Origin: an uncultured Aquificaceae bacterium | GTDB lineage: Bacteria; Aquificota; Aquificia; Aquificales; Aquificaceae | Reading direction: 5' to 3' | Assembly (NCBI GenBank): GCA_938002625.1 | Contig: CALLAD010000002.1 | Span: forward strand, 1 to 7,746 | DNA: 7,746 bases | Shown: piece after piece, positions 1 through 6,368 of the stretch | Numbering within the stretch: position 1 is the stretch's first letter | How the letters are laid out: every line of letters begins with the position of its first letter | Program-made: the position numbers and the translations under genes | Notes under the pieces: generated by a model | Told to the model about the DNA's origin: nothing | The model's input: the letters and a program-made list of their open reading frames with translations, nothing else | The model's database searches: none

Positions 1-1094
1 CTGGCGCCCTCTAAAAGGGCGCCACCATCCTTAGCAAAGGATATTCTTATATACTTCTGCGTGTTATTTTTGCCAAAATCCACCCCAGGAGTAACCGCTA
101 CCCTTGCTTCTTTTAAGAGCTTTATACAGAGGTCACAACTATTTGAAGTATACTGGCTTACATCCATCCATATATAAAAAGCACCATCTGGATAAACCTC
201 AATTCTCCCAACACCATCCAATTCTTTTATTAGTAAATCTCTTCTCCTTTTGTATACTTCCCTAACCTTGTTAAGGTATTCATAATCAAAAGCCTCAATG
301 GCGGCATATTGGCTTAGTGTAGGAGCCGATATGTAAAGATTTTGTAAAACCATTTCTGCCTTTCTTACCAAATCTTTATCGGGTAGTATGATCCAACCAA
401 GTCTAAAGCCAGGCATACAAAAGGCTTTGGAGAAACCATTTATAACTATAGCCTTTTTGCTGAATTCAAGGGCTGTTTTCTCCCTTTTGTCATAAACGAG
501 CATATGGTATATTTCGTCAGAAATCAGATATAAGCCATTATCCTCGCAAAATTGAGCAATACTTTTTAAATTTTCTTCATGATAAAGGCTTCCTGTAGGA
601 TTAGAGGGTGAGGATATGTGAATAGCTTTGTAATCCCTTAACTCCCTAAGGTGGTCTACGGTTATTTGATACTTAGTAGTTGGATCTACGTCTACCATTA
701 AGGGTTCTATATCCAGTATGTGGGCAAAGTTTTTATAACAAGGATATGAGGGGTCTGGAAGAAGTATTTTATCACCTGCATTCAAGAGCAATGCATAGAC
801 TACCAAAAAGGCGGAAGATGTGCCCGTGGTTATAACTACGCTTGATGGGTCTATTTCCACTCCATAGTAGTTATAGTAATGTTCAGCTATTTTTTCCCTT
901 AGTTCCCAAAGGCCAAGGCTTGGTGTGTAAAAAAACTTTTTATCCTTTAAAGCCCTTTCTGCTGCTTCAAGCACTTTTGGGGGTGGGTTAAGGTCTGGCT
1001 CTCCTATTTCCATATGGATTACATCTTCCATTTGGCTCGCTTCTTTTAGTATATCCATAACCAAAAAAGGGCTTATTTTATCAATCTTTCCCAT
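1..1094 (-). CDS. PLP-dependent aminotransferase, class I/II (3' end outside window)
   Basis: This is a fold-type I pyridoxal-phosphate aminotransferase, a cytoplasmic enzyme that moves an amino group between an amino acid and a 2-oxo acid. Reading leftward from ATG at 1092-1094, 364 codons are open to the window edge; the family is usually about 380-400 residues, so only a short C-terminal tail is missing. Visible landmarks are the N-terminal GEPD (31-34), GTSSA near 91-95 in the PLP phosphate region, SNPTG (164-168, Asn165 near the PLP ring), SDEIY (192-196, Asp193 to the pyridine nitrogen), FSKAF with the Schiff-base Lys223, GFRLGW (229-234), and a C-terminal YIRISFA whose Arg350 should bind the substrate carboxylate. 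The start is fixed by an in-frame TGA three codons upstream; no clear SD is present. It overlaps the preceding 47-residue ORF by 22 nt, which suggests translational coupling. The substrate (aspartate, aromatic, alanine or other) cannot be decided from the sequence, so no symbol is given. Confidence 0.93.
   Translation of the reverse strand, partial: MGKIDKISPFLVMDILKEASQMEDVIHMEIGEPDLNPPPKVLEAAERALKDKKFFYTPSLGLWELREKIAEHYYNYYGVEIDPSSVVITTGTSSAFLVVYALLLNAGDKILLPDPSYPCYKNFAHILDIEPLMVDVDPTTKYQITVDHLRELRDYKAIHISSPSNPTGSLYHEENLKSIAQFCEDNGLYLISDEIYHMLVYDKREKTALEFSKKAIVINGFSKAFCMPGFRLGWIILPDKDLVRKAEMVLQNLYISAPTLSQYAAIEAFDYEYLNKVREVYKRRRDLLIKELDGVGRIEVYPDGAFYIWMDVSQYTSNSCDLCIKLLKEARVAVTPGVDFGKNNTQKYIRISFAKDGGALLEGA
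3..23. repeat. GC-rich inverted repeat inside the aminotransferase 3' coding end
   Basis: Arms GGCGCCCT (3-10) and AGGGCGCC (16-23) are perfectly complementary around a 5-nt loop. They encode the GALLEGA stretch near the aminotransferase C-terminus. The pair is much more GC-rich than its surroundings and could form a stable hairpin in the message; no T tract follows within view, so it is not called a terminator. Confidence 0.6.
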
Positions 1095-1216
1095 TTTTGC
1101 ATGTCATCCAAGATAAAACCGGTTATTTTAAAAGCGGCAGATTTTATATCCCTTTTCAAAAGCTCCTGATATGCCATAGCAGAGGGCAAATAAGAGATTT
1201 TTTCCTTTACATTCAT
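1073..1216 (-). CDS. small unrecognised ORF, 47 aa, upstream of and overlapping the aminotransferase
   Basis: ATG at 1214-1216 opens a 47-codon frame ending at TAA 1073-1075. The product begins MNVKEKISYLPSAMAYQELL and ends DDMQKWERLIK. It is charged, probably helical and soluble, with no signal peptide or membrane segment; I do not recognise it. Three points support it as a real gene: a perfect TATAAT lies 8 nt before its start codon on the same strand, its codons resemble those of the neighbours (AAA, GAA, ATA, AGG), and its 3' end overlaps the aminotransferase start by 22 nt as in a coupled pair. It has no SD, so it would have to be read from a leaderless message. The alternative is that it is only the transcribed leader of the aminotransferase. 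Confidence 0.5.
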   Translation of the reverse strand: MNVKEKISYLPSAMAYQELLKRDIKSAAFKITGFILDDMQKWERLIK

Positions 1217-1220
1217 TGTT

Positions 1221-1230
1221 TAAAATTATA
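1221..1230. promoter_or_regulatory. overlapping divergent -10 elements between the 47-aa ORF and the Omp85 gene
   Basis: On the minus strand, 1230-1225 reads TATAAT, a perfect -10 box, with the ATG of the 47-residue ORF starting 8 nt downstream. On the plus strand, 1221-1226 reads TAAAAT (5 of 6 matches), followed by 6 nt and then the Omp85 ATG at 1233. The boxes overlap by 2 bp. Each would place its transcription start at or within about 2 nt of a start codon, so both messages look leaderless, consistent with neither gene having an SD. No good -35 hexamer is seen on either strand. The spacing is direct observation; promoter activity is inferred. Confidence 0.5.
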
Positions 1231-1232
1231 GC

Positions 1233-3830
1233 ATGCATTTTGTCTTTTTTTTACTCTTCCCTGCCATCACAATGGCAAATGTACTTATACTTTCCAACTT
1301 CCCACTAAGAAAAAACAATCTGGAGGATGTTATAAACCTTGAAAATTACAAAGAGATAGTAGAGATAATCAAAAGTATAGAGGATGTAAAGGAAGTTTAT
1401 CTAATGGAAGAAGAAAACAGAGTTGTCATTTACATAGAGAGATATCCCATAGTAAGAAAGATAAACCTTAAGGGGAATATTGCAGTTTCAAGGGATGAAA
1501 TCCTTTCTTACCTTGGGCTTTATGAAGGTATACCCATACATGGACAAGAATTTAATGAAGTGGAAATAGAAGAAAGAATAAAAACTCTTTACATGGAAAA
1601 GGGTTTTTTGGATGCGACAATCGGAGTTGTAATAACAAAAGACGAAGAGGGTTATATTGATCTTTATATAGGAGTGGATGAAGGTCCCATATACTTCACA
1701 GAAAGGGGGTTTTACAGGGGCTCAAGTTATGATCCTTCCCTTTTGGATTCTAAAATAGGGTTAGTGAGGGGAAGAATCTTTAAAGAAAATCTTTTTAGAG
1801 AGGGTGTTTTCTCTATACAGGATTTTTACATAAAGGAAGGTTTTTGGGATAGTTTTGTGTATTATGAGGGGGTAGAGAAAATAAAGCTTAAAAAACCCTT
1901 TTATAGGGTACTCTTCCCAAGGGATGGAGAGTTAAAGGGAAAACCCCTCAGATTTTTGGGCTCCTTGGCAGAAGGTTTATCAAACCTATTTAGTCATCCC
2001 ATCGGTACCCTAAAAGCTTTAATGGGTAGGGGATATGTTGCCAGAACTGTATTCCAGATAATAGAAGGCAAACGGTATTTTATTACTTGGGAAGGTAATA
2101 AATTTTTTAGTGGAGAGGAGCTTAGGAGAATAACAGAGCTTGAAGAGAAGGGGCTTGACCCTTTTTCTCTTGAAGAGGCTAAGGAAAAGGTGCTTAAAGC
2201 CTATTATAGGAAGGGCTTTTTTGATGTAAAAGTAGGCTATGAAAGAAAGGGTGAAACGGTGATTTTTAGGATAGAAGAAGGGGAGAGGTATAAAATTTTG
2301 GGAGATGTATTCAAGGATGAATACTACGATAGGGATAAAATAGAAAAATTTCTTGAAGCAGAGCTTGATAAACTGTATAAAGAAGGATATACCTTAGCAC
2401 AAGGTAGCGTAAGTGAAGAAGTTTTAAAGGAAAATAAGGAAGTTAAAGTTTATGTAAAAATAGATAAGGGTAAAAAACAAATACTTAAAAGCTTTGTTTA
2501 TGAGGGGGACAATAGGGATGTAAAGAGAATTTTTTTAAGACATGCGGAAAAGCTCCCAGCTATATTTAACACAAGCCTAATAGAGGCAATTAACTTGGAT
2601 CTTCAAAGATACTTTCTTAAGAAGGGCCTTATGGAGGCTGATTTTGAAGTGGATGTTAAAATAGAGGAGGATGAGAATAGCCTTTATTACGCATATGTTT
2701 ATCATGTAAAGGAGAGACAAGTTTATAAGCTTGGAAAAACCATATACTACGGCTATAACAAAACATCCTTAAGAGAGCTTTCTTATATGACGGAAAAAGC
2801 TGAGAATTATTCCGAGGACCTTAACGACAAAACCTTATATAGCATGTTAAACAGTGGTATATTTTCTGGAGTAAACATAGAAACCTTTATAGACAAAGAA
2901 AAAAAGCTTGTCCATAGACTTATACAAGTATCCGAGGATAAGCGTGGCATTTTAGACCTTTCTCTGGGTTATAACACGGAGGAAGGTATATTACTTGAAA
3001 GCTTTATTGGATTAAAGAATTTGTTTGGTATAGGACTATCTTCTGGCTTTGGTTATAAGAGAACGAGCAAAAGGGAGCTTTACAATTTTACCCTTCACGA
3101 TGATTTTTTATTCTCAAGGAAAAATTGGCTGAAGTTTAACCTTTTTAAAAGCCATGAAGAGCACAGGAGCTATGATTTAGACTCAAAAAGCTTTAACCTT
3201 CAACTTGGTTATAGAATAACTACCTACACTTCCATAGGACCTTTAATAAGCTTTTCGGAAAACAAGATAGATGGGCAAAGCTTTTACACAAGAAAATATG
3301 GAATTTTCTTAATAAGGGAGTATAGGGATGATATATTCTTTCCTAAAAGAGTTCATTATAACAACATAAGCTTAAGCTTTGCGGAAGGAAGCGAAAGATA
3401 TAAAAAATTTGAATTTTCAACCTTTTACCTTATACCCTTACCTAAGGAAACTGCCTTTAGTTTTAAAATAGCTGGTGGCGGTGTTAGTAAAAATGCTCCC
3501 ATATTTGAGAGATTTTTCCTTGGGGGGTTAAAAGATCTAAGGGGATACTCCTTTGAAGAGGTAGGGCAACCTAATGGTGGTATATACTATGCATTTGGTA
3601 GGTTTGAATTTTCTTTTCCAGTCAAAAAACCCTTTATGGGAATCCTTTTTAGCGATGTGGGTAATGTAGCCGATAGCTTAAAGGATCTGTCAAAAAAGGT
3701 TAAAAAGGATATAGGCTTTGGTGCTGGCCTTAATACTCCTATAGGACCCATTAGATTAGACGTAGCCTTTCCCTTGGATGTTGTGGACCTAAGAAGGTAT
3801 AAAATTTACCTTTCTATTGGATATTACTGA
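1233..3830 (+). CDS. bamA: Omp85/BamA-family outer membrane protein assembly factor with long POTRA array
   Basis: This 865-residue outer-membrane protein should insert beta-barrel proteins (Omp85 superfamily). Residues 1-15 form a short signal peptide with a hydrophobic core and a plausible cut after TMA, but no Lys/Arg at its N-terminus. Residues about 40-570 hold POTRA-like repeats; I divide them at roughly 40-72, 73-151, 152-215, 281-351, 352-414, 416-495 and 496-568, seven in all, with a non-repeat insert at about 216-270. Repeats show the typical helix end (KGFLDA, KGFFDV, KGLMEAD). Residues 572-865 give about 16 amphipathic strands. The Omp85 loop-6 signature is FFLGGLKDLRGY (761-772, Arg770-Gly771), followed by GxGAGLNTPIGPIRLD near the end and a terminal aromatic (Tyr865). 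The start is bounded by an in-frame TAA four codons upstream. BamA is the likelier name given the length and POTRA number, but TamA or another Omp85 paralogue is possible. The usual neighbours (ompH/skp, lpxD) are not adjacent. Confidence 0.9.
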   Translation: MHFVFFLLFPAITMANVLILSNFPLRKNNLEDVINLENYKEIVEIIKSIEDVKEVYLMEEENRVVIYIERYPIVRKINLKGNIAVSRDEILSYLGLYEGIPIHGQEFNEVEIEERIKTLYMEKGFLDATIGVVITKDEEGYIDLYIGVDEGPIYFTERGFYRGSSYDPSLLDSKIGLVRGRIFKENLFREGVFSIQDFYIKEGFWDSFVYYEGVEKIKLKKPFYRVLFPRDGELKGKPLRFLGSLAEGLSNLFSHPIGTLKALMGRGYVARTVFQIIEGKRYFITWEGNKFFSGEELRRITELEEKGLDPFSLEEAKEKVLKAYYRKGFFDVKVGYERKGETVIFRIEEGERYKILGDVFKDEYYDRDKIEKFLEAELDKLYKEGYTLAQGSVSEEVLKENKEVKVYVKIDKGKKQILKSFVYEGDNRDVKRIFLRHAEKLPAIFNTSLIEAINLDLQRYFLKKGLMEADFEVDVKIEEDENSLYYAYVYHVKERQVYKLGKTIYYGYNKTSLRELSYMTEKAENYSEDLNDKTLYSMLNSGIFSGVNIETFIDKEKKLVHRLIQVSEDKRGILDLSLGYNTEEGILLESFIGLKNLFGIGLSSGFGYKRTSKRELYNFTLHDDFLFSRKNWLKFNLFKSHEEHRSYDLDSKSFNLQLGYRITTYTSIGPLISFSENKIDGQSFYTRKYGIFLIREYRDDIFFPKRVHYNNISLSFAEGSERYKKFEFSTFYLIPLPKETAFSFKIAGGGVSKNAPIFERFFLGGLKDLRGYSFEEVGQPNGGIYYAFGRFEFSFPVKKPFMGILFSDVGNVADSLKDLSKKVKKDIGFGAGLNTPIGPIRLDVAFPLDVVDLRRYKIYLSIGYY

Positions 3831-3961
3831 GAATTGGATCTATGAAGTCTTTTTTCAATTTTTTGCTTATATTCTTCTATTTTTTCCTTTCGGTATTTTG
3901 GATTGGCAAAATAAAGGGTACTTAAGAGAAAAGAAGCTAAGGCTAAAATTATAAGCGCCAA
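3824..3961 (-). CDS. small single-membrane-segment ORF downstream of coxA, probably frameshifted or TTG-started
   Basis: The frame ending at TAA 3824-3826 encodes one hydrophobic segment (LALIILALASFLLSTLYFA) followed by a strongly charged, basic helical tail (NPKYRKEKIEEYKQKIEKRL) and a short polar end. As it stands, the only nearby start is TTG at 3959-3961, giving 45 residues and no SD. An ATG at 3981-3983 begins MKKNLFL in another frame; removing one base from the five-A run at 3960-3964 would join it to this frame as a typical 52-residue MKKN-start membrane protein. I therefore suspect a real frameshift or a base-calling error in that run. It lies after the coxA terminator hairpin and overlaps the Omp85 stop by 7 nt, so its expression is uncertain. 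It could be a small accessory oxidase subunit, but only its position suggests that. Confidence 0.45.
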   Translation of the reverse strand: MALIILALASFLLSTLYFANPKYRKEKIEEYKQKIEKRLHRSNSQ

Positions 3962-3987
3962 AAGAAACAAATTCTTTTTCATGGTTT

Positions 3988-4026
3988 TAAAAAATGGGGC
4001 CGAAGGGCCCCATGATTTTTTATTTT
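3988..4026. terminator. bidirectional intrinsic terminator between coxA and the Omp85 gene
   Basis: A perfect 8-bp stem (3994-4001 with 4006-4013: ATGGGGCC/GGCCCCAT) closes a 4-nt loop. On the minus strand it begins 7 nt after the coxA stop and is followed by a run of six T, so it is a classic intrinsic terminator for the cox operon. On the plus strand it is followed by T-rich sequence (ATTTTTTATTTTTT), so it can also end the Omp85 transcript, about 160 nt past that gene's stop. That transcript tail would be antisense to the small ORF at 3824-3983. Confidence 0.85.
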
Positions 4027-5636
4027 TTGTACTGCTTTTCTAACCATTCGTAGTTATAAGGATCCCAGTCTTCTGGCATGTGGGGGGTTTTATCAAAGTT
4101 ATGGGGTGGTGGCGGTGATGGAACAAGCCACTCAAGAGAAGGTGATTGCCATGGATTGTCTTCTGCCTTTCTTCCCAGTTTTGTAGAAACTATAAGGTTA
4201 AGAATAGCTATGAACAATCCAAGTCCAAGTATAATTGAACCAATCGTTTGAAGCTCATGTAATGTAATCCATACTTCTATTGGAGGATAATCGGCATACC
4301 TTCTTGGCATACCTTCAAGTCCTACTATGAACTGTAAAAAGTAGAATAAATTAGAACCTATCATTATGAGTACAAGGCCGATTTTTGCCCAAAGCTCGCT
4401 GTACATTCTTCCAGTATACTTAGGATACCAATAGTGAAACCCACCAAAAGCCGCAAGGGTAAGAGCCATGCCCAAAACATAGTGGAAGTGAGCAACCACA
4501 AAGTGAGAGTCATGAACAGCTATGTCAAAAGCTGGAAGACCAAGGGGTATGCCTGTAAGACCACCTATCAAGAACATAAATATGGCACTAAGTATATAAA
4601 GCATGGGCGTAGTAAATCTTATGGAACCTTTGTAAAGGGTAAATATCCAATTGAATATCTTAATACCAGTAGGAACACCTATAAGAACCGTTGTATAGGA
4701 GAAGATTATTCTTACCCAGTCGGGTATACCACTTGTGAACATATGGTGCACCCATACCATAAAACCCAATATAGCTATACCCCATATGGCGAATATCATT
4801 GAAGTTTTTCCAAATATCTCTCTTCTTGAGAAAGTGGCTATTATCTCGGATATTACACCAAAGGCTGGAAGTATCATAACATAAACAACAGGGTGAGAAT
4901 AAAACCAGAAAAGATTTTGGTAAAGAAGTGGATCTCCACCCCTTGTTGGATCAAAGAAAGCCGTATGGAAATATTTATCCATTAATAGCATAGTAACCGC
5001 ACCCGCAAGAGCTGGCACGCCAAGTATTTGAATTACGTTCATAGCCAAAAAGGCGTGTAAGAACAAATTCATTTTTTTGAGAGATATACCTGGAGCTTTC
5101 ATGGTTAAATTGGTAACCACTAAGTTTATTGCGCCAGCAAGGGAAGAAGCACCAAGAAGGTGTACTATTAAGGCGTAGAAAGCCACTGGCCCAGCGTTTT
5201 CGTTTAGTGAGAAGGGTGGATATCCAGTCCACAACATTCTTATTTCATTTCCTGGGAGTAGGGTTAAAAGAGCAAGAACACTTGCCGCAAAGAAAAACCA
5301 ATAACTAAGGGCGTTTAATCTCGGAAAAGCCACATCCCTTGCTCCTATCATAAGAGGAAGGAGATAGTTTCCAAAAGAACTCCATATACCCACTGCCCAC
5401 CAAAACTGCATCAAAACTCCATGAATAGTTAAAGCCTGATTGTAAGAGTCCTCGGACATATACTGCAGTCCCGGTTGGAAGAGTTCAAGCCTTATAGCAA
5501 GGGCGGAAAGGCCAGCTATTATGAAGAAAATTAAGCTGGTTACTCCATACATTATGCCTATTTTCTTGTGGTCTGTTGTAAATATCCATTCCTTTAGCCC
5601 TGCGCTAAAGTATGGCTTGTAGCTTACTGCTGCCAT
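4020..5636 (-). CDS. coxA: cytochrome c oxidase subunit I (A2-type, YSHP)
   Basis: This is the catalytic subunit of an aa3-type haem-copper oxidase: it reduces O2 to water at the haem a3/CuB site and pumps protons across the inner membrane. At 538 residues and about 12 membrane segments (from 25 to 483) it is full length. Ligands are all present: low-spin haem His72 and His385, haem a3 His383, CuB His248, His297 and His298, and the cross-link Tyr252. The K-channel Lys326 (PTGIK) and D-channel entry Asp101 (GARDVAFPR) are kept. The glutamate of A1-type enzymes (HPEVY) is replaced: residues 245-252 read FYSHPVVY, the Tyr-Ser signature of A2 oxidases such as Thermus caa3. HDSHFVVAHFHYV (375-387) has His where Tyr is usual. 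The C-terminal tail carries the family's NPWxSxxLEW and SPPPPHNF. An SD of AAAGGAGG, 9 nt before ATG, fixes the start. Last gene of the operon, 15 nt after coxB. Confidence 0.98.
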   Translation of the reverse strand: MAAVSYKPYFSAGLKEWIFTTDHKKIGIMYGVTSLIFFIIAGLSALAIRLELFQPGLQYMSEDSYNQALTIHGVLMQFWWAVGIWSSFGNYLLPLMIGARDVAFPRLNALSYWFFFAASVLALLTLLPGNEIRMLWTGYPPFSLNENAGPVAFYALIVHLLGASSLAGAINLVVTNLTMKAPGISLKKMNLFLHAFLAMNVIQILGVPALAGAVTMLLMDKYFHTAFFDPTRGGDPLLYQNLFWFYSHPVVYVMILPAFGVISEIIATFSRREIFGKTSMIFAIWGIAILGFMVWVHHMFTSGIPDWVRIIFSYTTVLIGVPTGIKIFNWIFTLYKGSIRFTTPMLYILSAIFMFLIGGLTGIPLGLPAFDIAVHDSHFVVAHFHYVLGMALTLAAFGGFHYWYPKYTGRMYSELWAKIGLVLIMIGSNLFYFLQFIVGLEGMPRRYADYPPIEVWITLHELQTIGSIILGLGLFIAILNLIVSTKLGRKAEDNPWQSPSLEWLVPSPPPPHNFDKTPHMPEDWDPYNYEWLEKQYKK

Positions 5637-5640
5637 GGTA

Positions 5641-5653
5641 GTGCACCTCCTTT
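5641..5653 (-). promoter_or_regulatory. strong ribosome binding site of coxA
   Basis: The minus strand reads AAAGGAGGTGCAC, with GGAGG 9 nt before the coxA ATG. Its first bases lie inside the coxB stop codon (TAA 5652-5654). The AAAGGAGGTG part fully matches the expected anti-SD at the 16S rRNA 3' end. The same 13 bases precede coxB. Confidence 0.9.
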
Positions 5654-6368
5654 AAAAGTTTGTACTTGTATTTGAATCACTAACTTGTATACCTTCATTA
5701 AGCCATTTTTCAAATTCTTCTTTTGGTACCGCTTTTAATACTGCGGCCATTCTCGAATGCTGTGTTCCACAGTATTCCCTACAAAAAACCCAGTACTCTC
5801 CGGGCTTATTAATCTGGAACCACATATGGGTAATCCTACCTGGTACCGCATCTTCCATAACTTTTGCTGGATGCACGTAGAAGGAGTGTATTACATCCCT
5901 TGAGGTCAGAAGAACCTTTACTGGTGTTTCCGCTGGAATGTATGCCTTAAACATATCATTGACTTCTTCTGGCTTAAGGTATGCGTTTGTCTCTGGATTA
6001 GCTACGCTGTTGAAGAAGGAATAAACCTTTTTGCCATTGGGATATTCAAATTCCCAGCCCCACATAAAACCAGTAACCTTTATCTCTAATGATCCTTCTG
6101 GAGCTGTTCTTTGGACTTTATAGAAGGCAAAGCTTTGCGTTGCTAAATAAATAACCACTATAACCGGTACTATCGTCCATAGAACTTCAAGGGCTTTACT
6201 GTCCTTTACATGCTGAGCTTTTTCATTTATCCCCTTCTTATAGCGGTACTTGATTAAAAAGTAGAGGCCTGGTATGAAAACTACCAGATAAATAATTATG
6301 GATATTATCAACCATATTTCATACATGGTCTGCCAATAGCTGGCAGGGTACGCAAGAATTTCTTTCAT
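5652..6368 (-). CDS. coxB: cytochrome c oxidase subunit II (CuA, no fused cytochrome c)
   Basis: This subunit takes electrons from cytochrome c through the binuclear CuA centre and passes them to haem a in CoxA. The 238 residues show two membrane segments (about 16-39 and 61-82) and then a periplasmic cupredoxin domain. CuA ligands are complete: His161 (DVIHSF), Cys196, Glu198, Cys200, His204 and Met207 in CREYCGTQHSRM. The tryptophans of FMWGWEFEYP (101-110) match the electron-entry site. There is no CXXCH, so no covalent haem, and no lipobox or cleavable signal peptide is obvious. The usual CSE of the motif is CRE here, a change at a non-ligand position. ATG at 6366-6368 overlaps the sco stop by 4 nt and is preceded by AGAAAGGAGGTG, 7 nt from GGAGG to ATG. 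A Ser/Thr/Asn-rich tail ends the protein. Confidence 0.97.
   Translation of the reverse strand: MKEILAYPASYWQTMYEIWLIISIIIYLVVFIPGLYFLIKYRYKKGINEKAQHVKDSKALEVLWTIVPVIVVIYLATQSFAFYKVQRTAPEGSLEIKVTGFMWGWEFEYPNGKKVYSFFNSVANPETNAYLKPEEVNDMFKAYIPAETPVKVLLTSRDVIHSFYVHPAKVMEDAVPGRITHMWFQINKPGEYWVFCREYCGTQHSRMAAVLKAVPKEEFEKWLNEGIQVSDSNTSTNF

Noticed and set aside
3831..3860. Possible terminator directly after the Omp85 stop (AATTG...CAATT plus T runs)
   Set aside because: The stem would be 5 bp around a loop of about 19 nt; the GC-rich hairpin at 3994-4013 is a far better candidate.
4434..4802. 122-codon plus-strand frame opposite coxA
   Set aside because: It lies wholly antisense to a full-length, motif-complete coxA; its product is rich in Lys/Tyr/His with no recognisable domain and no SD.
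4975..5232. 85-codon minus-strand frame within coxA
   Set aside because: It is an out-of-frame shadow of coxA on the same strand, with no SD and a low-plausibility Trp/Ser/Arg-rich product.
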